A stretch of DNA of 64,000 bases from Chamaecrista fasciculata. Its lineage: Eukaryota; Streptophyta; Magnoliopsida; Fabales; Fabaceae. The position numbers and the translations under genes are program-made. Location of the stretch: positions 82,509 to 146,508 of the forward strand of contig QANZ01008577.1 of NCBI GenBank assembly GCA_003254925.1. The letters are read 5' to 3'. Below the pieces are notes generated by a model. It was given only the letters and a program-made list of their open reading frames with translations. It was not told the origin of the DNA and made no database searches. How positions within the stretch are numbered: position 1 is the first letter of the stretch; every line of letters begins with the position of its first letter. Shown here in pieces: positions 26,313 to 36,500 of this stretch.

Positions 26313-26752
26313 GTGTGATCAAAGACACCTTGAGGCTTCACCAACCTAGTCCTTTGCTACTTCCAAGGGAATGTAGTGAGAGATGTGAGATCAATGGGTT
26401 TGAAATAGCTTCAAAGAGCAAAGTCTTTGTGAATGCATGGGCAATAGGAAGAGACCCAAAGCATTGGACAGAAGCAGAGAGGTTTTACCCAGAAAGATTT
26501 CTTGATAGCTCTGTGAGTTACAAAGGAGGAGATTTTGAGTTCATCCCATTTGGTGCAGGAAGGAGGATGTGCCCAGGAATGACCTTTGGGCTTGTTGTTG
26601 TTGAACTATCACTTGCAAATTTGCTCTTTCATTTTGATTGGAAGGTGCCTCATGGGATTGATCCTAAGGAGCTTGACATGACTGAGTCCTTTGGGTTGGT
26701 TGTGCAGAGAAAGCAAGATCTGATGTTGATTCCTATTATTAATAAATGCTGA
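26313..26752 (+). pseudogene. 3' fragment of a CYP71-type cytochrome P450
   Basis: About 145 residues of a P450 C-terminus in one open frame to TGA at 26750-26752: [20 protein letters not shown], then [18 protein letters not shown], the haem-binding loop [13 protein letters not shown] with its Cys ligand, and a normal tail. This is the second half of the last exon of CYP71 (most like CYP71D) enzymes. The upstream two thirds, including the membrane anchor and I-helix, are not in the window; coding similarity starts exactly at the end of the LTR. In the ExxR motif the Glu is Asp (DTLR). The piece is presumably left over from disruption of a host gene; the open frame suggests a fairly recent event. 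CYP subfamily is a judgement by eye. Confidence 0.85.
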
Positions 26753-26916
26753 ATTTGTTGAAAATATATATAGGACATGTTGCATGATGCATATGATATG
26801 TATTTTGTTAATGGATTGTTTATGGGCTATCACTAAATGTTGAATTTATTGAAAATATAAGACATGTTGCATATACCTATATGTTGATAATGTATTGTTT
26901 ATGGCTAGCACTACAA
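26750..26916 (+). repeat. Tandem duplication after the P450 stop
   Basis: Two diverged units of about 80-88 bases, each with ttgttgaaaatat/ttattgaaaatat, gacatgttgcat and attgtttatgg. It probably represents a duplicated 3' UTR segment. Confidence 0.65.
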
Positions 26917-26927
26917 TAAAAGTTTGT

Positions 26928-26933
<6 letters not shown>

Positions 26934-26966
<33 letters not shown>
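26934..26966 (+). repeat. (TA)n-(CA)n microsatellite
   Basis: About a dozen TA units followed by CA units. Confidence 0.9.
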
Positions 26967-27082
26967 TTATTACCCCCAACCACCTTGAGGAGATTCCAAG
27001 TTTGGATTTTATGGTGATAATTTAGAAAAGGAAAATTAAGTGATAAAAATAAATGAGTTGGGTTTATAATTTTATATAAGTT

Positions 27083-30000
27083 TTTTTTTATATATAAAAT
27101 GGAAATTCATTAAAGCAAATAAGAAAGTACAAGGATCAACAAACAATTAGGATGTTTTGTTACAGACCCTTGAATTACATAAGTAAAAAAGATCAAAGAG
27201 AAATTGCGAAGAAATAAAAGCATGAATTGAAGAAAAGATAATTGGGGAAGAGTTCGGCTCTCTTTCCATTGTTGGCCAGCCCATCAGCTAGCTAGTTTGC
27301 TTCTCTGTATACATGCTTGAGTTGATAATCATCCAAGAAGTCCATAAGCAATCTACAATTTTGAATGAGTAAAATATGGATGATGAGAAGAGATGTTGGC
27401 ATTATCTAAGAGATCAACAACCTTTTTCAGTCAGTTTCAATGATGAGATTGTTAATATGATTGTCTTTTGTCAATTGAAGACCAGATTGTATGCTCCAAA
27501 GTTCTGCTTTAAGAATGTATCCTTTCCCTATGAATATGGAGTAAACAGTAATCCAGTTGCCATCTGAGTCTCTTATAAAACCACCAGCCCCAATAACACT
27601 ATCTTTAGTTGATCCATCATATTTTAAGTTAAAAAAGAGGGGAGGGGGTTTATGCAATTTAACCAATATTGAAAGTAAAAATGTTTTTATCTACTAAAAA
27701 AAGATATTCAGTAGCTTTCGCAAGAGAATTTTTAATGATGAAAAGAGGATTAAAAAGAACTTTTTCAAATATAAATTTGTTTCTTGCAAGCCAATGGAAC
27801 GTAGAAGGAAGGGCAAGATGATAGTCCAAGGAATATTTGTGATGTGAATGGTCTTATTAGAGCAATTACTTTTTAGCCAAAGATGGAACAAATCAAGTGG
27901 AGCATAGGAGACAATTAAAGGGTAATCTGGACCAAATTTGAGAAACTTTGGGACAGTCATAAAAAATATGTTGCAAGGTTTCAACCAAACAAAGACAAAG
28001 AGGGCAATTTGGAGAGGGAGTACAATGTTTTTTTGAAAAGGTTTTCATTGGTTGGAATGCCATTATAGCAGAGACTCCAGAGGAAAAGTTTTTCTGTGGG
28101 GGGGATGGGGTGTTTCCAAATCCAAAGGTGATCATATTTATTTGAATGGTGGAAGCAAGACAAGTAAGCAAAGAATGTAGTGAATATACCAGAGCTAAAA
28201 AATTTCCAAGTTAAAGTATCAGGAGAATGATATGAGATAGCAATGGGAGTGCTGATGATTTCATTATAAATGTTGTTGGGAATGGGGAAAGAGGTGGAGA
28301 TGAGAAGTCTTCTATTTGGAGTAATGAAGGGAAGAGATGGAAATGTTTTGTTCATTGTGATTTATAGGCCCGTGAATGATTTTTCTAATAGGCCCAAAAG
28401 AGAGCCGAGAGTCATTCTAGAAGTCAATTGTAAGCCCATTACCTATTTTCCATAATATGCCATTGGCCAAAGTCCTATTTTGGTCCCCCAGTTATGCTCT
28501 TTGTTCCAAATAGGTCTCCCAGTTATTTTTTGTTCCATATTGGTCCCCCAGTTATGCAAAACTTGAAAAAGTTGGTCCCTCTAATGTTTTCCATCCATTT
28601 TTCCGTTAAAAAAAGAGGAAAAATAAACTTTCATCCCCAAAAGTTTTATTTTCTTATATTAAGGTCCTTTTCTTTTTATAATAGGATCAAAACAAAAGAA
28701 AATGAAGTAAATTAAGATTTTAAGTGAATTTATCCAAAAACACAAAATCAATCTCCCTCTCTCTCAAAACCGAAAACCCATTTACCCTATTTTTTTTCGA
28801 ACTTTTGAGCTTAGATCCGGCTTTGTTGGAGTTTGTTTTGAGAAATGAGTTTATGGGTACTCATTTTCGGACCCTAAGGATCATTTTGCATGGATAAATT
28901 TTGAGGAAAAAGGTCCGATTTGCTGTGTTTCGAAATCGATTATTTTAGGGTTCATCCGTTCGATTTTTAGTATTTGGGGCGTTTTTGAGCTTGATCTTTT
29001 GACATTGATTCATGAAAATGAATTTAAGTCATGAAACCATCAAAACCCATGCAATATCTGATCAAAACGAGCTCAAAATCGGACAAAAATGGCGGATGAA
29101 CAGTGACCCTCGCGAGGAAGAAGAAGATGAGCGTTTTCTTTGATTGACTTCTTTGTTTTGGGGCATTTTGCACTTTTGGTCCATCCTATTTTGTGCTATT
29201 TTCGTTTTGGTCCCTATTTGCATTAAATAAAAAAAAAGGCACAAAAATCTGATTTTTGTGTAAATTCACTTAAAACCAGAGAGAGAGAGAGAGAGGGGGA
29301 ATCAGAGAGAGAGAGATTTATTTTTTGTTTTTGGGTAAATTCACTTAAAATCTTAATTTACTTCATTTTCTTATGTTTTGATCCTATTATAAAAAGAAAA
29401 GGACCTTAATATAAGAAAATAAAACTTTTGGGGATGAAAGTTTATTTTTCCTCTTTTTTTAACGGAAAAATGGATGGAAAACGTTAGAGGGACCAACTTT
29501 TTCAAGTTTTGCATAACTGGGGGACCAATATGGAACAAAAAATAACTGGGGGACCTATTTGGAACAAGGAGCATAACTGGGGGACCAAAATAGGACTTTG
29601 GCCTATGCCATTATTAATGATAGAATCATCCTTATCAAGACTTCTTCTAATAAAATATTTAGAATGAATGTTTTTTTTATTTAGATAAAAAAAGAATATG
29701 TTTTTATTAAGATTTTGACCATATTTTGAAGTGAGAGTTTTTGTGCTAAGATTAGGATTTTTATTAAGAATGTTCCATTTTATTTTTGACATAAAACAAC
29801 AATTGACAAGTTTTGTTTTTCTAATACCTAAACCACCATAAGATTTGGGTTTAGCAACTTTGTTCCAACTGATGTGATGATATTTTTTGGTATTAATGTC
29901 ATGACCCCAAAGGAAATTGTTATTTATTTGATCAATTTTTTTTTTTAAGATAGATTGCATGGCATGAGAGGGAATGAAAGAGAGTATCACGGGGCATCAA

Positions 30001-30245
30001 TTTTTTTAAGTTGAATTCTTTTTGCCATCGAGAGAGAATTTCTTTTCCAACCTTGAAGTTTCTTATTCATTTGGTCAATAATGAAGTTAAAATCTGCAGA
30101 TTTGTAAGAAACTTTAAGGGGAAGGCTAAGGTAATTTCCAAGAGAGGAGGACGAGGTTATATTAAGAGTGTTGGAGATAAAGTTTTTATTCTTTGGAGAG
30201 ACGGAGTTTGAAAACCAAATTTTTTATTTTTCGTGGTTAATTTTA
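27083..30245 (-). mobile_element. L1-type LINE fragment, split by a Mutator-type element
   Basis: Read on the minus strand from about 30245: end of the reverse transcriptase part with DFNFIIDQMNKKLQGWKRNS and, at 29990-29610, PKSYGGLGIRKTKLVNCC. After the insertion come the zinc-binding RT domain (WKHPIPPTEKLFLWSLCYNG, CPLCLCLVETLQHIFYDCP; about 28355-27900) and a terminal RNase H (LKYDGSTKDSVIGAGGFIRD; about 27666-27427). A T-run on the plus strand at 27083-27091 is its poly-A tail. The order RT - zf-RVT - RNase H is that of plant L1 LINEs. The 5' end, including the endonuclease and RT core, is missing, as usual for 5'-truncated copies. The frame is broken at several points. Confidence 0.85.
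28465..29603. mobile_element. Mutator-type element (possible Pack-MULE) inside the LINE
   Basis: A perfect 9-bp target duplication tatgccatt (28456-28464, 29604-29612) lies outside ends that read ggccaaagtcctattttggt and its exact complement. The inverted arms are about 290 bases and very similar to each other, so the insertion is young. The loop (about 28770-29160) has a different, more mixed composition (tccggctttgttgg, cgcgaggaagaagaag), which could be captured host sequence; I could not identify it. The LINE reads on across the junctions. Confidence 0.9.
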
Positions 30246-30589
30246 AGTCTTGAAAGCTTAGAGAAAGTGTGGAGGCAGTTTTGAATTGTAACAAAGCTTC
30301 AAGTCGTTATAATTTTTCGAGAACAATGGATTATTCTAAATTATGTATTTTTCATAGTTCTTCATACAAGTTTGGTCTCTTAGGTGGTACAACGAACTAA
30401 TGATAAAAAACAACATTTTGCAATGGTTTGTTAACAATATCTTGCCTAAGAATTTTTTATAAATTCAATAAGTTGTATAATTTTTTGCTAGTGATTTCAG
30501 GCTTAGTATTAGTTTTGATCACGAGTCGAGCTTGTTAAAAATTGGGCCGGCCTTTTAGAGGAAATTACATAAAAAAAGAGGCCCGAACT
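30246..30589. other. Spacer between LINE remains
   Basis: AT-rich; I see no gene or repeat ends apart from LINE decay at its left edge. Confidence 0.4.
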
Positions 30590-30910
30590 CCTTTTTTTTT
30601 TTTTGGAGCCAGACTTGGCATGAAACTAAAGATAGTACAAGGCGAAAGATAAAACAACAAAAAGAAGCTAGAAAAAACAAGAGATGGCATCTAAGGAGGT
30701 TTATCATAAGAGATCCTCCTCCTCCTTCTTCTACATGCCCCTACACCCAAAGTGTCTTGCAAAAGGAAGAGACTAACAAAAGGTGGAGGAGTGTCAAAAA
30801 CAGTGAGTTGAGATTGAGATTTCCTTCCAAAATTTGCCATTGCATTCGCACAATAGTAGGCTTCTCTAGGTATGTGATTTAGCTTCCAATCATCAACGTT
30901 AAATTTCAAG
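30590..30910 (-). mobile_element. LINE 3' end fragment (RNase H tail)
   Basis: Read in reverse, codes WKLNHIPREAYYCANAMANFG, the end of a LINE-type RNase H (pattern HIPRE-N-AD-LA). It ends near a poly-T run on the plus strand (about 30590-30604), that is, its poly-A tail. It is a separate, 5'-truncated copy from the one at 27083. Confidence 0.75.
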
Positions 30911-30943
30911 TAATAATTATGAGGTTTCTCCCAAAAAAAAAAA

Positions 30944-31157
30944 AGGGTAAATTACACTTTGGTACCCTGTGGTATTCTCCGTTAACACATTGGTAGCCTT
31001 TGGAGCTATTTTGTAATTTTAACCATAACAAATTTTGTAAAAATTACATATTGACCCCAAAAAATTTTAAAAAAAATTACAATTAGGTCCCTGGATACAT
31101 ATTATCTAAGGACTAAAATGAAAACTTTAAAAAAATTTTGGGGTCAATATGTAATCC
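30944..31157. mobile_element. Truncated palindromic element ('gggtaaattacactttggta')
   Basis: Left arm and part of the right arm of the same family as the complete copy at 32001-32400 (shared taccctgtggtattctcc and ttttgtaattttaaccataa). It stops abruptly where hAT transposase coding begins. Confidence 0.7.
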
Positions 31158-31600
31158 GGCAGAGCAGAACATTCTAGCAATCTCATAATCTAATGTTTCT
31201 CTTGCTTGAGTATTGAAAACACCAACTAGAGGTCCTGTAGCCCTTTTTTTTTTCTTGGTTCTACTCTAGGCTGGCTCTCAGATTGACTAGATAAAGGTGG
31301 GAGGGATATAGATTTTGCTTTAAAACTTTCACTCCTTAACACAACTTCATCCTCTATTTTTTTAAGTTCTTCAAGTTTTACTCTTCCAATCTTTGCACAA
31401 ACTCTAATTCCCTTTCCTGAAAATTTCAATAAGTGTTCCTTTACCCTAGTATAAGAACCTCTTAAAGATATTTCAAAAAAGCTACAAACAAATTCAAAGT
31501 CTACACCACCATCTATGCTTTTTTTTCCTTGTAACATTTCTATTAAGGCTTGTCTGAATTTTCTTTATTTTTATCTTGAGTTGTATTACTAGAACTCATA
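31158..31600 (-). pseudogene. hAT transposase N-terminal fragment (BED-type)
   Basis: Read in reverse from the ATG near 31600: MSSSNTTQDKNKENSDK, then after a frame change FEFVCSFFEISLRGSYTRVK and HLLKFSGKGIRVCAKIG, the BED-like zinc-finger region of plant hAT transposases. It goes on to GVFNTQARETLDYEIARMFC, the conserved start of the hAT core. Coding stops at the junction with the truncated palindrome at 31157. At least one frameshift (near 31545) and loss of the catalytic core make it a dead fragment of a plain DNA transposon. Confidence 0.75.
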
Positions 31601-31659
31601 TTTGATCAGACAATTAAACACCCTAATAGAATTGAAAAAAGACAAATTTAGTAAAAACA

Positions 31660-31830
31660 ATTTGTCTTAATAGCCATTTTGGTCCTCCAACTATACCAAA
31701 AGTTTCATTTTGGTCCTCAAACTATTTTTTGTTCCAAATTGGTCCTCAAACTATCATTTTTGTTCCTCCGTTAGTCCTCAAACTCAATCCGTTTGGTTCT
31801 GTCGTTAAATACTGATTCGGCAAGCTAAGT
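31660..31830. mobile_element. Arm of a 'ttttggtcctc' palindromic element
   Basis: Repeated words ttttggtcctc and caaactat at regular spacing resemble the left arm of the complete copy at about 40441-40925. No right arm is found nearby. Confidence 0.5.
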
Positions 31831-32000
31831 TGACTCTTTTCTCATCCTGAGGCTTTCAATTGCAACACCCTTTCATCCACTACCGAGTCATTAAACATAC
31901 CATTTGTCTTACCATGAGATTTTTATACCTCCAAAATTATCTCCTAAGATTCTCATACCGTTTGGTCCATCGCATATTTATTTTGATTGTTTATATTTTA

Positions 32001-32400
32001 GGGTAAATTACACTTTGGTACTCTGTGGTTTGACCCTATTTCACTTTGGTATCATGTGGTTTGAAACCTGACACTTTGGTACCCTGTGGTATTCTCCATT
32101 AACACTTTGGTACTATTTGGAGCTATTTTGTAATTTTAACCATAACAAATTTTGCAAAAATTATATATTGACCCCAAATTTTTTTTAAAGTTTTCATTTT
32201 AATCCCTAAATAATATGTATCCAGGGACCTATTTGTAATTTTTTGAAAATTTTTTTGGGGTCAATATATAATTTTTACAAAATTTGTTATGGTTAAAATT
32301 ACAAAATAGCTCCAAAAGGTACCAAAGTGCTAATGGACAATACCACAGGGTACCAAAGTGTCAGGTTTCAAACCACAGGGTACCAAAGTGTAATTTACCC
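32001..32400. mobile_element. Complete palindromic element ('gggtaaattacactttggta')
   Basis: 400 bases with near-perfect inverted arms: starts gggtaaattacactttggta and ends taccaaagtgtaatttaccc. The loop is 'taaataatatgtatcc'. There is no convincing target duplication in the flanks. Two relatives are in the window (30944-31157 and an arm at 38299). Confidence 0.8.
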
Positions 32401-32413
32401 TTTATTAAAATTA

Positions 32414-33481
32414 GGTCAAAAGTCTATTTGGCCCCTAATGTTTACTCCAAAATTCATTTTGGTCCCAAATATTTGTTTGTTTCATTTTGGTCCTTAATTA
32501 ATGCTTCCCAATAGTTCTGCTTTGGTCCCTAATTTTTCCCAATACGTTCAACAATTGGTCCCTAACTACTGAATATGATCATATCTGTCTTTTTTTAAGT
32601 CTGGATGCATCATAATCGAAGCCGAGAGTTACTCTTGGTTAGTTTTTTATCTGCCCAATAGGAACTATGGCACACAAGGTTAAATCGAGCTTGAAATTGG
32701 ACTCGAAAGTGGGCCTAATATTTTATGAAGTTGATCATATTTCTCTCAATTCAAGTTTGAATGTAACAAAATTGAAGATACAGTTTACTCTTGACGAGAT
32801 TTTTTTCTCTGTCTAGTTAGAGACATCGACAAACAAGGCCAAATAGTACTCCATAAGTATGTTTGGTTAAAACATCAATACCAAATTTAGGAATATTATT
32901 TGATCTCATTTGCCAATGGTCCTAACTGGACAGAAAAATAAAACTCATCAAGAGTAACAAATAACTCTAATTTCGTAGTATTCAAACTTGAAACGAGAAA
33001 GATATGACCAAATTCATGAAACAAGAGACTTACTTTCCAACCCGATTTAACCTCATTTGTCGACATTCCAATTGGATAAAGAAAGAACTCATCAAAATAA
33101 ACTCATAGCTTTAATCTTGTCGCATTTGAACTTGAAATGAAAGAGATATGACTATATTCGACATATAGCTATGATTTCGTTGCATTAGACTTGAAACGAA
33201 AGAGATAGGACCAAATTCATGAAACAAGATACCAACTATCGGGCCCGATTTAATCTCGTTTGTCGACGATCTCAATTGAAAAGAGAAAGAACTCATCAAG
33301 AGCAACCAGTAGCTTCAATCTCGTCACATTTGGATATAAAACAAGAGAGATATGACCATATTAAGTAGTTAGAGACCAAAATTGAACTATTGGAAAATAT
33401 TAAGGACCATAACAGAAAAGTTATTAGGGTCCAAAATGGCCTTTGAGGTTCACATTAGGGACTAAAAATGAGATTTTGACC
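32414..33481. mobile_element. Mutator-type palindrome with internal tandem repeats
   Basis: The 9-bp flanks ttaaaatta (32405-32413) and ttaaaatca (33482-33490) form a target duplication with one mismatch. The ends are ggtcaaaagtctatttggcc and, in reverse from the right, ggtcaaaatctcatttttag. Inside, about 32930-33360, lie three diverged direct units of roughly 150-190 bases (aactcatcaaga, cttgaaacgaaagagatatg, ccaaattcatgaaacaag). A related single arm lies at about 60900-61130. It ends 116 bases before the thioesterase start codon, so it probably supplies part of that promoter. Confidence 0.8.
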
Positions 33482-33597
33482 TTAAAATCAAACTAAAATT
33501 GTCTATCTTGAAAAATTGACAAGGAAGGCGAACAGAACAGCGATTGTGTGTTTGGGCCAGTAACAGGATAAGCACGCAAAAGCTAATCAAGGCATCA

Positions 33598-36500
33598 ATG
33601 GCTACAAAGCCTTCTTCTTCTTCTTCTCTTCCGTCGGAAACGGTTTCTTCCTCCATATCGCCGACGATTTCAACCGAAATCGACCCTCGATCCGCTTCTA
33701 ATACCCTGAGATTCATTGATTCTGTGGGTCACAGTGGATCCATTCCTGACAATTCCGATACCGATGGCTTTTTCTCCGCCTTTATTCGCAGTTTCCTCAA
33801 AGTCGATCGAATCCAACGCGGTCGAATCACTTGCACTGTTTCCGTCAAACCTGCTATCACGGTAATCTCTTCTTTTTTCTCTTTCGTTTCCACTCCGTTA
33901 TCAGTGTTATTCTTCATGTTCGGTTTGGCAGTTGAGAAAATTGCGAGGAAATAGGTATTTTTAATAGTAAGATAGTTGTGAGAACTTGTTGCTATTGATT
34001 TCGTTGAGTTATTAGAAATTTGATGGACTGATCATTTTTGGGTGATTATGAGGTGCATTCATTTGCTAGGCTTCATTATCTAATTGCCCCTGTACTCCTC
34101 AGAAGCTAAACTAATTGGAGCAAATGAATACATAAATGATTTTTTGTTTTTTTTTTGTTTTTCATTTTCTTAAACAGTGATCTTCATGTTCGGTTTAGCA
34201 GTTGAGAAAGTTGCAAAACAAATAGGTATTTTCAATAGTAAGATAGTTGTGAGAACTTGTTGCTGTTGATTTCGTTGAGTTATTAGATTTTTGATGTGCC
34301 GATCAGTTTTGGCTGATTATGAGGTGCATTCATTTGCTAGGCTTCATTGTTGGTTTCATTATCTAATTAACCCCTGTACTCCTCAGAAGCTAAACTAATT
34401 GGAGCAAATGAATGCATAAGCAGTTTGCTAGGCTGATTATGATTTTTGTTTTTTTTTTTTTTTTCATTTTCTTAAACAGTGATCTTCATGTTTGGTTTAG
34501 CAGTTGAGAAAGTTGCAAAAGATATAGGTATTTTAAATAGTAAGATAGTTGTGAGAACTTGTTGCTGTTGAATTCTGAGTTATTAGAATTTTGATGGGCT
34601 GATCATTTTTGGGTGATTATGAGGTGCTTTAATTTGCTATGCTTCATTATCTAATTGCCCCCTGTACTCTCCTCAGAAGCTAAACTAATTGGAGCAAATG
34701 AATGCATAAATGATATATATATATATATATTTTCATTTTCTTCCTTGGAATTGCAGAATTTCTTCGAAACACTACATGGAGGGGGTCTTGCTTCTTTAGT
34801 TGAATTAATAGCCATTGCTTGTGCTAGAACTGTTGTATCTCAGGATAAGGAACTTTTTCTTGGGGAAATGAGTATGTCTTATCTCTCTAGTGCTCCAACC
34901 AACGTAAGTTTGTCTGATTGAAGTTTGGTCATTCTATTTTCACGTATTGCATTGCTGTTTTTGGTTGATCTGCAAATGTATAGATGAATTATATGATATT
35001 TGACTTTACAGTATGGCTTATTATTCTCCTCGGGCAAATATAATACCGAAGTGTTAAGCTATGACGTAGATGAATTCATATCATTAAAATAGCTGTGCTT
35101 AACATCATCAACTGCAACCTCCAAGGGTAAATGGTTAAAGCAATAAGCTTCTATTGATACATTCTAGAACATTTGCTATACATACCACAGATTATTTACA
35201 AGTACTAAAGTATTATAAGCTTAATATATAACCATGTTGGGTAGGAATGTGGGATTAATAAAGCTGAAAATTGTCATCAACTTGAAACCAACCCAACCCA
35301 AAATGTCTTGATGAGTTTCAAACCATTCCGACCTATCAGGTTTTGTTTAGATTTTCCTGTAGGATAAAAAATTTGGTACAGATTTTACTTATTTAATATC
35401 AATTTTTCAATAGAAAACTAGTGAATACTTTTTATAATTCAAAACCACATAATTGGGCATTCCATGAATGTTCCTTTACATGTTATATTTGTATTAAAAA
35501 AAATCAGACAAAGCAACTTTATCTACATTTCTTTTTTCTGTTTTTACAAGACTGTTTCTATAAACCATATAAAAGATATTTTGGGAGACGATGTGTTAGA
35601 CATAGATGCCACCACAATATATTTACGACATAGATATGTCTGTGTGTCAATTAAGAAAATTATTTTTTGAGAGAGAGGAAGGGAGGGATGGAGAGGTAGA
35701 GAATCCCAAAGTTCAGTGGATCAAGCTGGGGTTGTTGAAGTTGTTGAGCCCATTCAGTTGAAAATTTTTCAATTTGGTTCTAGACTAAAGTAGGAAGCCA
35801 TTTTCTGTGCAAATTAGTTGCTGCTATCTATGGTGTGAGTTTTGTCAGGGGCTCACGAAACAGGAAGTAAGGCCGTATCACATATGTCAAGACTCAAAAT
35901 ATTGTAAATCTTGAATCTTATATAAAAAATTACAATTTATGAATCTCTTTGTTTAGCAATTTCCAAATGTCTCTTTGCTCTGATTATTGATCTAAGTAAA
36001 ATAGTAAACTAGTAAGTATTATTTGTATGTATGGAAGTAGTGTATCAAATGAGTAGAGTTTTACTAAATGAAGAGTGAGAGTATTCTAATTTCAGTTCTA
36101 TTTGAATAGATCAAGACTCTTTAAGTATGAACTATGGCAACTGGTTTGCCTCTAGAGTTTCTATGTAAGAAGTATCTTATCTCCTAGGAAACACTTATCT
36201 TATTATTAGACTTAATGATAAAGTTTACACATTTAAAAATAAACAATAGATAGATGAAACTAAGATAAGCTAAGATAAAATAACTTACTACTACCCGAAA
36301 TTATTCAAATTAATTCAAAATAACATGTTTTACCAACACTCCTCTTCAAGCTGTGGAATGGATATTGATTATTCCAAGCTTGCCAAATAGCTCTTCAAAT
36401 CTGAAGTTAAATAAATATTTTGTTGACATTTTGGTGTCATGCCTCATGGTCGGTATTTAACAAAGGGTAACAAATAACAAGATCTTTCTCTAACTTCTCT

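Noticed and set aside
26907-26925. cactacaataaaag looks like a CACTA transposon left end
   Set aside because: No matching right end or subterminal repeats nearby, and it lies in the duplicated sequence after the P450 stop; the CACTA element at 42.6-56.15 kb has a different terminus (cactaccaaaa) and unrelated genes lie between.
28494-28715. Open frame repeated in mirror form at 29371-29574
   Set aside because: It is the inverted-repeat arm of the Mutator-type element, not a gene; identical protein strings arise from the two arms.
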